This document shows, piece by piece, positions 36,952 through 44,974 of a stretch of DNA of 64,000 nt. Made by a program: the position numbers and the translations under genes. Location: contig JAEVYT010000012.1 in NCBI GenBank assembly GCA_023392615.1, forward strand, positions 1-64,000, given 5' to 3'. The DNA is from Bacillota bacterium. GTDB lineage: Bacteria; Bacillota; Clostridia; Lachnospirales; Lachnospiraceae. The notes beneath the pieces were generated by a model. The model was not told where the DNA came from. It was given only the letters and a program-made list of their open reading frames with translations, and searched no databases. The first letter of the stretch is position 1, and the number at the start of each line of letters is the position of its first letter.

Positions 36952-37090
36952 GTTTACACCTCCTATTCCATTAAAATTGATTTCCGTAATTAAAATATTT
37001 AGAACGAAAATGTCAGCATATGACTCTTTTCGTATCTGAACAAATTCAAAGTATCACTTTTCAACTGAGTCTTTTCTGTAAAATAAAAAA

Positions 37091-37140
37091 GAAGCCAAGG
37101 GTATCCTTGACTCCATCGTCTTAACGAAATTATTATATCG
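37091..37140 (-). promoter_or_regulatory. Leader terminator ahead of the amtB operon
   Basis: On the minus strand GTCAAGG / CCTTGGC forms a 7-bp hairpin (37094-37111) followed by TTCTTTTTT. About 15 bases upstream is a small TCGT/ACGA hairpin and further upstream a TATAAT (37132-37137). The hairpin is 140 bases before the first gene of the operon, and the MerR gene has its own terminator, so attenuation of the nitrogen operon is plausible. Confidence 0.5.
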
Positions 37141-37344
37141 AAACATTTTGATTATTATTTTCCTTAAATTAACAGCTAATATATCTTCATCCTATGTGCA
37201 CTATAACATATTTTATAAAATTATTAGTACCGGCTCTTACTATCAACCGTTCATAAACGATCACAATAAAAAATTATTTTACCCTAGGATTTAATATCTA
37301 ATCAAAAGCCTTTATTTCATGGGGAAATTGCTATTTTAAAATAA

Positions 37345-37383
37345 ATAAAAAGAGGTCAAAACTTAATCGTTCTGACCTCTTTG
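37345..37383 (-). terminator. Terminator of merR gene
   Basis: AAAAGAGGTCA (37348-37358) and TGACCTCTTT (37373-37382) pair over a 14-base loop, followed on the minus strand by TTATTTATTT. It sits 134 bp past the MerR stop. The rest of 37141-37516 is AT-rich and empty. Confidence 0.85.
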
Positions 37384-37516
37384 TCGCTCAAAAAATAAAA
37401 ATTATAGAAATAATATTAAGAAAATCTTAATAAGACATTGCCATAATAGCATACATTTTTTAGCAATACAATAGGGTTTGTAAAATCTTAACATAATCTT
37501 AATGTCGTGGGGTATT

Positions 37517-38278
37517 TTACTTCATTCCGGTATAAATCCATACCGCATCTCTTAAAAATGCAGCCATACCAGGCTTCTTCTTATCGTAGTATTTCGTAAA
37601 GCGCTCATCATCAACATACATTTGCGCAAGTCCTGCATGAGCCTCCTTCGAATACTCCGGCCATGAATAAGATAACCATTTACGATGTAACTCTGCAACA
37701 TTTTGAGCTTCGTCTCCGTATGGATCTCCGCTTTCAAAGGCTACTTCTAAACGATCTAATACTTCCTGACCTAATTTCTCGAATTCCTCGTACTCTTCCT
37801 TAGTCATATTAAGCATTTTTTGGTTTGATTGATTTACTCTTTCCTCACCATATTTTTCTCTAATTTCTTTACCATATTTTTGCTCATTCTCTTCTACAAG
37901 TTTCTTTTTAAATCCTTCAAATTTTTCTTTATCACTCATTTGAATTCTCCCTTCCTTATAATCAATTGTTCTTTGGACATTACCAATCAGAGTATCTAAT
38001 TGTTGTTTTTGAGCAAGGAGATCTTCTAAATGTTTCGATAACGCAGTTATCTCATCAAAGGAATCTTCCGTTATGATATTCTTTATCATATCAAGAGCGA
38101 CGCCCATCTCTCGATATAACATAATTTGTTGTAATCGATCCACTTCTTTTTGACCATAGATACGATACCCTGAGGAATTAATTCTTGCCGGCTTAAGAAT
38201 TCCAATTTCATCATAATAGCGTAATGTTCTGGTACTGACTCCCGCTATGGAAGCTAATTTTCTAACTGTGTATTCCAT
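37517..38278 (-). CDS. MerR-family regulator with TipAS drug-binding domain
   Basis: 253 residues. N-terminal MerR winged helix (YTVRKLASIAGVSTRTLRYY at 3-22), a long dimer coiled coil (about 70-120), then a C-terminal TipAS domain with ELHRKWLSYSWPEYSKEAH and a final FLRDAVWIYTG. TipA-type proteins bind thiopeptides or other drugs in this domain and activate their target promoters. The gene's own promoter has a 19-bp spacer (38301-38331), so autoregulation is expected. ATG after AGGAGGTTGG. No efflux gene lies beside it. Confidence 0.93.
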   Translation of the reverse strand: MEYTVRKLASIAGVSTRTLRYYDEIGILKPARINSSGYRIYGQKEVDRLQQIMLYREMGVALDMIKNIITEDSFDEITALSKHLEDLLAQKQQLDTLIGNVQRTIDYKEGRIQMSDKEKFEGFKKKLVEENEQKYGKEIREKYGEERVNQSNQKMLNMTKEEYEEFEKLGQEVLDRLEVAFESGDPYGDEAQNVAELHRKWLSYSWPEYSKEAHAGLAQMYVDDERFTKYYDKKKPGMAAFLRDAVWIYTGMK

Positions 38279-38300
38279 GTTCCAACCTCCTTACACGATG

Positions 38301-38331
38301 AGTATAGACCTTTACGTAACGTTAATGTCAA
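38301..38331 (-). promoter_or_regulatory. MerR-type promoter with 19-bp spacer
   Basis: On the minus strand TTGACA, then TTAACGTTACGTAAAGGTC (19 bp), then TATACT. The stretched spacer and its partial palindrome around ACGTTACGT are hallmarks of promoters that need MerR-type untwisting. It lies 22 bp before the merR start codon. Confidence 0.85.
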
Positions 38332-38560
38332 GGGATAAATTTTAAATTTTTAATAATTATATTTCACTAATTAATACACTCATAAAATCCCATAATACGA
38401 ATGCGTATTATCAATCTTTTGAATACTTGAAAAAGTGATATTTGAAATAACTTATGATAAAGAACAATTTTTTTAAAATTTTTTAAAAATCAAACAAGTT
38501 CTTAAGTAACATGATCTAACAATATATTGATTAAGGCAAAATACTCCTAAACAACGAACG

Positions 38561-38586
38561 AAAAGGACCAAGTAAATGGTCCTTTT
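38561..38586 (-). terminator. Terminator of the trp operon
   Basis: AAAAGGACCA / TGGTCCTTTT, 10-bp perfect stem with a 6-base loop, 55 bp past the last trp gene. The interval 38332-38560 shows no other feature. Confidence 0.85.
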
Positions 38587-38640
38587 AAAAAGCTTATATT
38601 ATAATACTATTCTAGAAATAACTTATAATAATCTTTATGG

Positions 38641-39678
38641 CTAGAGATGTTTATACTCGTGGGATGCTTCTACAAATTCATTCAACTTCATTTGAGCCAG
38701 TCCACTGTCTATTAATTCTTTCGCCAATTGAACACCCTCTTTTAAAGATGAAGCTTTATCTCCTACCATCAGTGCTCCTGCAGCATTTAGAATCACGGCA
38801 TCTCTTCTTGGTCCTTTATTTTTCCCGGAGAATACATCCTTGATCATCACCGCGTTTGCTTCCGGTGTTCCGGTGATGATGTCGTTTAACTTGCATCGCT
38901 TTAAGCCTAATTCCTCAGGTGTGATGATATAATGATAAACCTTACCATCCTTCAATTCATTGACCGTAGTATTGCCAAACAATGATATCTCATCCACCCC
39001 GCCTTCTCCATATACAAATAATGCTTTCGTATATCCCAAAGATATAGCAACCTCCGTCACCATATCTAAAAGCTCCGGTTTATATACACCCATCACATGT
39101 CTTGTAGCGGATGCTGGATTAATAAGTGGACCGATAATTGTATAAAATATTGTTTTAATTCCGATTTCTTTCTCAGGGTGAATCATTTTTCTCATAACCG
39201 GGTGAAATAATGGTGCATATAAAAATGCAATACCGACCTCTTCAATTAGTTTCGAGACTCCCAATTCACTTTGGTGTATCTCAACACCGAGTGCTTCTAA
39301 TACATCTGCACTTCCGGAAAGTGTTAAGCTGGACTTACTTCCGGTTTTCGCCACCTTTATTCCTCCAGCTGCAGCTACAAAAGCACTTGCTGTAGAGATA
39401 TTAAAGGTACTTAGTCCACCTCCGGTTCCACAGGTATCCATCAGCTCTTCCTGCGTGTTTGGTGTGATTTTAATACAAAGGTCTCTCATCGCCTTCGCTA
39501 TGGAAGAGATTTCATCCAAGGAAGGTCCTTTCATCAACAACGCAACCTGAAATCCCATGATTTGAATATCATTAAATTCACCATTATGAATTGATATAAT
39601 TGTTTGATATGCTTCTTCTTTTGTCAAGTTTTTCCCAGAATTCAATTTCAATAAGATGTCATCCGCAAAAGCACTCAT
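38641..39678 (-). CDS. Divergent TrpD paralogue (anthranilate phosphoribosyltransferase-like)
   Basis: 345 residues, full-length class III phosphoribosyltransferase fold aligned end to end with the trpD product at 43217-44224. The start ATG overlaps the trpA stop codon by one base (TAATG), so it is coupled to trpA. Kept: GTGG, TFNISTASAF, GSADVLEALG, GGVDEISL (metal-binding DE). Changed: the fifth residue of GTGGD is Gly and the loop is one residue shorter; KHGNRS is KTGSKS, removing the His and Asn; the Arg of APVRRELG is Glu (HPEKEIG). In the characterised Sulfolobus enzyme the Asn and Arg bind anthranilate. It is therefore probably not a standard TrpD; another aromatic or heterocyclic acceptor, or loss of activity, are possible. 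Confidence 0.85.
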   Translation of the reverse strand: MSAFADDILLKLNSGKNLTKEEAYQTIISIHNGEFNDIQIMGFQVALLMKGPSLDEISSIAKAMRDLCIKITPNTQEELMDTCGTGGGLSTFNISTASAFVAAAGGIKVAKTGSKSSLTLSGSADVLEALGVEIHQSELGVSKLIEEVGIAFLYAPLFHPVMRKMIHPEKEIGIKTIFYTIIGPLINPASATRHVMGVYKPELLDMVTEVAISLGYTKALFVYGEGGVDEISLFGNTTVNELKDGKVYHYIITPEELGLKRCKLNDIITGTPEANAVMIKDVFSGKNKGPRRDAVILNAAGALMVGDKASSLKEGVQLAKELIDSGLAQMKLNEFVEASHEYKHL

Positions 39679-40448
39679 TAGTTGATAGCTCCCTTCATAC
39701 TTCTTACATACTCTTCGACATAAGGAATGCATTCTTTGCCATGTTGCCCTACGATACGAACGATTGCACTTCCTACTATGACGCCATCCGATATAGCAGC
39801 CATACTAGCAGCTTGCTCCGGCGTTGAGATACCAAAACCAATTGCACATGGAATATCATTCACTTCTTTTACCACTTTAATTAAATCACCCACTGCTGAA
39901 CTAATCTCCGATCGCTCACCGGTTACACCCATAGAAGATACGCAATACAAAAAACCCTTTGCATCCTTAGCAATCATTCTTACACGATCATTAGATGTGG
40001 GTGCAATCATTGAGATAAAGGTAATACCGTGTTTATCACAGTAAGGTAATAATTCCTCCCTTTCCTCATATGGAATATCCGGAACGATCACTGCATCGAC
40101 ACATACCTTCTTGCAATTTTCCATAAAACGTTCTACCCCATAAGTATAGATAGGGTTTGCATAGGTCATAAACGCAACCGGAATATCCGTCACCTTGCGA
40201 ATTCTCTCAACCATATCAAAGATTTTATCCGTAGTCGTTCCGGAGGATAACGCTCGGTAATCCGCTTCTTGAATAACCGATCCTTCCGCCACCGGATCAG
40301 AGAATGGAATTCCCAGCTCTATCAAATCCGCTCCGCTTTTTGACATCATAAGTACCAATTGTTCCGTAATCTCCAAATCCGGATCACCGGCAGTTACAAA
40401 TGGAATAAATGCTTTTTTATTGTTAAATACCTCTCCGATTCTACTCAT
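39678..40448 (-). CDS. trpA: Tryptophan synthase alpha chain
   Basis: 256 residues, TIM barrel. Catalytic Glu in ADLIELGIPFSDPVAEG and Asp of the same segment are present, as is the phosphate loop IGFGISTPEQA. It cleaves indole-3-glycerol phosphate to indole and glyceraldehyde-3-phosphate and passes indole to TrpB. The ATG 40448 overlaps the trpB end by 8 bp. It has a run GGGGGG as its ribosome site. Confidence 0.96.
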   Translation of the reverse strand: MSRIGEVFNNKKAFIPFVTAGDPDLEITEQLVLMMSKSGADLIELGIPFSDPVAEGSVIQEADYRALSSGTTTDKIFDMVERIRKVTDIPVAFMTYANPIYTYGVERFMENCKKVCVDAVIVPDIPYEEREELLPYCDKHGITFISMIAPTSNDRVRMIAKDAKGFLYCVSSMGVTGERSEISSAVGDLIKVVKEVNDIPCAIGFGISTPEQAASMAAISDGVIVGSAIVRIVGQHGKECIPYVEEYVRSMKGAIN

Positions 40449-41628
40449 AGATTTGTACCCCCCTATATCTGGCAATCGCTGCTACATCCTTATCTCCTCT
40501 ACCAGATAAATTAATCACAATAATTTGATCCTTTTCCATCGTAGGTGCAAGCTTTCTTGCATATGCCACAGCATGTGCACTTTCGATTGCAGGAATAATT
40601 CCCTCCATACGAGATAAATACTCAAAAGCATCCACCGCCTCCTGATCGGTAACCGGAACATAAGTTGCACGGTTCGTATCATGTAGATTGGCATGTTCCG
40701 GCCCAATTCCCGGATAATCAAGACCTGCTGATATTGAATGTACCGGAGCGATCTGACCGTATTCATCCTGACAGAAGTAGGATTTCATCCCATGGAATAT
40801 CCCTAACGACCCGGTTGCTATCGTAGCAGCTGTTTTATCCGTATCTGCACCGAGTCCGGCTGCTTCACAACCGATTAAGGCGACTTCTTTATCCTGAATA
40901 AAATCATAGAATAGACCCATCGCATTACTTCCGCCACCGACACATGCAAGTACTGCATCCGGTAATCTTCCTTCCTTCTCAAGCATCTGCTGCTTTACTT
41001 CTCTTCCGATTATACTTTGGAAATCACGTACGATAATGGGAAATGGATGAGGCCCCATAACGGAACCAAGAACATAATGTGTATCTTCTACACGTTTCGT
41101 CCATTCTCTCATGGTCTCATTTACAGCATCCTTAAGCGTCTGTGTGCCTGAGGTAACAGCATGAACCTTAGCACCCAGTAACTCCATTCGAAACACATTA
41201 AGAGCCTGTCGATCTGTATCTTCCTTGCCCATAAAGATCTCACATTCCATTCCCATTAATGCCGCAGCGGTAGCAGTCGCAACTCCATGCTGTCCGGCTC
41301 CGGTTTCAGCAATAACTCTGGTCTTGCCCATCTTTTTTGCTAATAGTACTTGACCAAGAACATTATTAATTTTATGAGAACCTGTATGGTTTAAATCTTC
41401 CCTCTTAAGATATATTTTGGCTCCGCCCAAATCCTTTGTCATCTTTTCTGCAAAATATAACAATGACGGTCTTCCTGCATAATTTTTTAACAAATCCTCT
41501 AGTTCCTTATTAAAACTTTCGTCATTTTTATAAAATTCATATGCCTTTTCAACTTCATTAACGGCATTCATCAATGTTTCCGGTACATATTGTCCTCCAT
41601 GTACTCCAAATCTGCCCTTAGACATCAT
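40441..41628 (-). CDS. trpB: Tryptophan synthase beta chain
   Basis: 395 residues, canonical TrpB1. GRFGVHGGQYVPETLM at the start, PLP lysine in NHTGSHKINNVLGQ (near 88), phosphate-binding GGGSNAMG, and the C-terminal LSGRGDKD are intact. It condenses indole with serine to tryptophan. The ATG overlaps the trpF stop (ATGA), preceded by AAGGAG. Confidence 0.97.
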   Translation of the reverse strand: MMSKGRFGVHGGQYVPETLMNAVNEVEKAYEFYKNDESFNKELEDLLKNYAGRPSLLYFAEKMTKDLGGAKIYLKREDLNHTGSHKINNVLGQVLLAKKMGKTRVIAETGAGQHGVATATAAALMGMECEIFMGKEDTDRQALNVFRMELLGAKVHAVTSGTQTLKDAVNETMREWTKRVEDTHYVLGSVMGPHPFPIIVRDFQSIIGREVKQQMLEKEGRLPDAVLACVGGGSNAMGLFYDFIQDKEVALIGCEAAGLGADTDKTAATIATGSLGIFHGMKSYFCQDEYGQIAPVHSISAGLDYPGIGPEHANLHDTNRATYVPVTDQEAVDAFEYLSRMEGIIPAIESAHAVAYARKLAPTMEKDQIIVINLSGRGDKDVAAIARYRGVQIYE

Positions 41629-42239
41629 TTCACACTCCTTACTTTTGTTATAATATCAATGATTTTTTCTTTATCCTTATATCCATCCGTTTCAACCCCA
41701 CTGCTAATATCAATTGCATAGGGTTTCAAATTAGTAATTGCCTGCACTACATTTTGAGAATTGATTCCTCCTGCCAGAAAGTATGGCTTATTTACCTCTT
41801 GAATTATGTTCCAATCAAACGTTTCACCGCTCCCACCGTACTCATCCTTCTTGAAGGCATCAAGTAGTAGATAGTCAGCATCAATTGACTGAGACGATGT
41901 GATATCCTCTGATTTTTTAACTCTTATCGCTCTGATTACAGGATTTGATATGCTTCTTTTTAACTGTTTGAGATATTCTTCGTCTTCATCTCCGTGCAAT
42001 TGAACAATATCAATAATATTTTGATTACATAAGTATATTATGTTATCTATATCTTCGTTTACAAATACACCAACCGCCTGAATGTTTGGTCGCAATATTG
42101 ATTTTAACTCATTTGCTTGGTGGACGGTGACACGACGTTTACTTTTTGCAAATACAAATCCAATGTAATCAGGACAGGCTTTATTTACATACTCAATATC
42201 AATTGTTCTGGTTAATCCGCATATTTTAATCTTTGTCAT
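41625..42239 (-). CDS. trpF: Phosphoribosylanthranilate isomerase
   Basis: 204 residues. The N-terminal KICGLTR holds the catalytic Cys, and LLLDAF the catalytic Asp; the phosphate loops FLAGGINSQNV and DISSGVETDG are present. Converts phosphoribosylanthranilate to CdRP. Overlaps trpB by 4 bp and is 95 bp downstream of trpC. Confidence 0.95.
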   Translation of the reverse strand: MTKIKICGLTRTIDIEYVNKACPDYIGFVFAKSKRRVTVHQANELKSILRPNIQAVGVFVNEDIDNIIYLCNQNIIDIVQLHGDEDEEYLKQLKRSISNPVIRAIRVKKSEDITSSQSIDADYLLLDAFKKDEYGGSGETFDWNIIQEVNKPYFLAGGINSQNVVQAITNLKPYAIDISSGVETDGYKDKEKIIDIITKVRSVK

Positions 42240-42334
42240 ATATACTCCTTCGGATTTAATTAAGTACGTTCCCTGTAATCTTCCAATCCTTATAATATAA
42301 AGATTTATGATTACTCTGAACCAGTTAAATCTAG

Positions 42335-43186
42335 TTAAACCTTAAGCTTCTGTAATTGTTCCTTCTTATCCGGGCTTCTCATCAAGGTTTCGCCGATCAG
42401 TACCGCATTGACTCCGGCATCTTTTAAAACCTTCATGTCCTGTTGTGTTTTGATACCGCTTTCCGCAACAAATAAGATCTCCTTTGGAACCAATCCTCGA
42501 AGAAAAACACTGTTATTTAAATTCACTTCAAAAGTTTGAAGGTTTCTATTATTCACACCGATAATTCTTGCTCCTGCTTGAATTGCTGAGTAAATCTCCT
42601 CTACCGTATGTGCTTCAACAAGAGCGGATAAACCTAACTCATCACATATTTTAATATAACTACTTATTCTATCCGTATTCAACAGAGAACAGATTAAAAG
42701 TACTGCATCTGCTCTGATTATCTTAGCTTCATAAATTTGATATTCGTCTATCGTAAAATCCTTACGCAAAACCGGGATGTGAACCGCCTTGCTGATTTCT
42801 GAAAGATAACTGTTGTCCCCTTTAAAGAATTCCGGCTCTGTCAACACAGATATCGCATTTGCTCCTGCAGCTTCATAATCCTTAGCAATCTGTAGATAAG
42901 GAAAATCCTCGGCTATAATCCCTTTGGAGGGAGAAGCTTTTTTCACCTCACAGATAAAAGCAATCCTTCCACTTTTATCTCCGGTATGGGCATCTATATC
43001 AATTAATCCATCAATCGAACTGTTTACTCTTTTTAATGCCTTCTCAAATGCAAAGGGTTCACGGTTATTAAATTCTTTTCTTCCTTTTTCACTAAAAATC
43101 ATAGCTTTGATTTGTTCAAGAGGAAGGTTCTCTTTTGCTTTCTTAACCCTCTCCAGTGTTGACTTTGCTATCTTATCTAAAATCAT
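42335..43186 (-). CDS. trpC: Indole-3-glycerol phosphate synthase
   Basis: 283 residues, slightly longer than the usual ~255-265. Substrate motifs FICEVKKASPSKGII and LRKDFTIDEYQIYEA, the catalytic loop GARIIGVNNRNLQTFEVNL and FVAESGI are intact. Converts CdRP to indole-3-glycerol phosphate. It follows trpD by 30 bp; the start is preceded by AAAGGACAGG. Confidence 0.96.
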   Translation of the reverse strand: MILDKIAKSTLERVKKAKENLPLEQIKAMIFSEKGRKEFNNREPFAFEKALKRVNSSIDGLIDIDAHTGDKSGRIAFICEVKKASPSKGIIAEDFPYLQIAKDYEAAGANAISVLTEPEFFKGDNSYLSEISKAVHIPVLRKDFTIDEYQIYEAKIIRADAVLLICSLLNTDRISSYIKICDELGLSALVEAHTVEEIYSAIQAGARIIGVNNRNLQTFEVNLNNSVFLRGLVPKEILFVAESGIKTQQDMKVLKDAGVNAVLIGETLMRSPDKKEQLQKLKV

Positions 43187-43216
43187 TATTATCCTGTCCT
43201 TTCTAAAACAAATGTG

Positions 43217-44224
43217 CTATTCATTGGATAATTGTATGAATTTATTCAACTGCTCCATTGCCTTACCACTATCAATGATATCTGCGGCCATCTTTACACA
43301 TTCTCTCAGGGTAATATTGTTATAACTCATATAGAGACAGATTGCAGAATTCAGTAATACAATATCACGTTTCGGTCCCTTTTCCCCGCTTAAAATTCTT
43401 CTTGCGATATCTGCGTTCGTAGTCGGATCTCCTCCGATCAAATCCTCCGGTTTACAATATTCGAATCCAAACTGATGTGGATCAAGGAAGAAACTATTAA
43501 TTTTTCCATCACTGACTTCACATACAGTTGTTTTTGAACAAAGAGATACTTCGTCCAGTCCGTCATGACCATGTACAACCATCGCTCTCTTTACTCCAAG
43601 ATTAGCAAGTACATTCGCCATTGGTTCTACAAGGTTTTCATCATATACTCCTAATAATTGAAGATTTGCATTTGCAGGACTTGACAGAGGTCCAAGTATA
43701 TTAAATATTGTTCGCACTCCAAGTTCTCTACGAACCGGAGCGGCATATTTCATAGAGGAATGATAAATCGGAGCAAATAAGAAGCAGATACCAATTTCTT
43801 TTAATATCTTTTCGCTTTTTTCCACCGGTATATCTATTTTTACGCCAAGGGCTTCTAGCACATCCGCACTACCGCACTTACTAGATACACTTCGATTCCC
43901 ATGTTTTGCTACCGGAATTCCAGCAGCAGAGATAACTAATGAGGATACAGTTGAGATATTAAACGTAAATGCTTCATCTCCGCCAGTACCAACGATATCA
44001 AGTACATCTCCCTCTCTTTTTACCTTTAAACCAATTTCTCTCATACTCATTGCACAAGCAGTTATCTCATCAATGGTCTCCCCCTTCATGCGAATCGCAG
44101 TGATAAAGGATGCTATTTGTGCATTGGTTGCGTTACCTCTCATAATTTCATCCATAACCTCTCTTGTCATCTCAAGAGATAAATCTTCTTTATTTAAAAC
44201 ATTACGAATTGCTTGTTGAATCAT
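43217..44224 (-). CDS. trpD: Anthranilate phosphoribosyltransferase
   Basis: 335 residues, the canonical copy. GTGGDEAFTFNIS, VAKHGNRSVSSKCGSADVLE, the APVRRELGVRTIFN arginine and GLDEVSL metal site are all intact. It joins anthranilate to PRPP. ATG 44224 follows GGAGG by five bases; the frame opens earlier with TTG only. It is separated from trpG by 174 bp with no recognised signal. Compare the divergent copy at the operon's end. Confidence 0.96.
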   Translation of the reverse strand: MIQQAIRNVLNKEDLSLEMTREVMDEIMRGNATNAQIASFITAIRMKGETIDEITACAMSMREIGLKVKREGDVLDIVGTGGDEAFTFNISTVSSLVISAAGIPVAKHGNRSVSSKCGSADVLEALGVKIDIPVEKSEKILKEIGICFLFAPIYHSSMKYAAPVRRELGVRTIFNILGPLSSPANANLQLLGVYDENLVEPMANVLANLGVKRAMVVHGHDGLDEVSLCSKTTVCEVSDGKINSFFLDPHQFGFEYCKPEDLIGGDPTTNADIARRILSGEKGPKRDIVLLNSAICLYMSYNNITLRECVKMAADIIDSGKAMEQLNKFIQLSNE

Positions 44225-44398
44225 ATTATCCTCCAATCTACCACTCTAGGCGGTTATCAAAAACAATTTTTATATTTGTTCCTATATAACAAGTGCTGAT
44301 TTTTCTTTTTTATATTAATTACATTTTAAATGTACTTCTCAATCTTGACTAAAAAATTCAGGAATTTGTTGACCATAAATACCTTAAGTCTTAGTTAA

Positions 44399-44974
44399 CT
44401 ACATAATCCTAATTTTTAAGAAATTCTTCATGATAGTATCACCCATCGGTGTCAAAATTGACTCCGGGTGAAACTGCACTCCGTATACATCGTACTGCCT
44501 ATGCTGAACCGCCATAATCTCACCTTCATCATCCTCGGCAATTACCAGTAGCTCATCTGGTAAGCTTTCCTTTTTTGCAATAAGCGAATGATATCTTGCT
44601 GCCTGAATAATCGGTGGTAACCCATGAAAGATTAAACTACCGTTCGCTACATGAATATTACTTTGTTTACCGTGCATCAACTGCTTAGCTAAAGTTATCT
44701 GTGCGCCAAACACTTCACAGATACCTTGATGCCCTAAGCATACTCCAAGGATAGGAACCACACCCTTAAGCTCTTTTACAACATCCTCGCATACCCCTGC
44801 ATCCTTTGGATATCCTGGCCCCGGTGAAAGAATAATATGCGAAGGTTTTAAATTACGAATCTCTTCTACAGTCAATTCATCATTACGTATTACTTTGATA
44901 TCTGGGTTAATGCTTCCGGCTAATTGTACTAAGTTATAGGAAAAACTATCATAATTATCAATAAGTAATATCAT
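44399..44974 (-). CDS. trpG: Anthranilate synthase glutamine amidotransferase subunit
   Basis: 191 residues, class I amidotransferase. Catalytic Cys in ILGVCLGHQGIC, His-Glu in QFHPESI; LSPGPGYP oxyanion region present. Supplies ammonia to TrpE. Its start overlaps the trpE stop by one base. It could also serve 4-amino-4-deoxychorismate synthase, as PabA does, because no separate pabA is in view. Confidence 0.95.
   Translation of the reverse strand: MILLIDNYDSFSYNLVQLAGSINPDIKVIRNDELTVEEIRNLKPSHIILSPGPGYPKDAGVCEDVVKELKGVVPILGVCLGHQGICEVFGAQITLAKQLMHGKQSNIHVANGSLIFHGLPPIIQAARYHSLIAKKESLPDELLVIAEDDEGEIMAVQHRQYDVYGVQFHPESILTPMGDTIMKNFLKIRIM

Noticed and set aside
36952..37140. ANTAR-type double hairpin in the amtB leader
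   Set aside because: Two hairpins exist, but the six-base loops with A1 and G4 were not found, so the specific class is not claimed.
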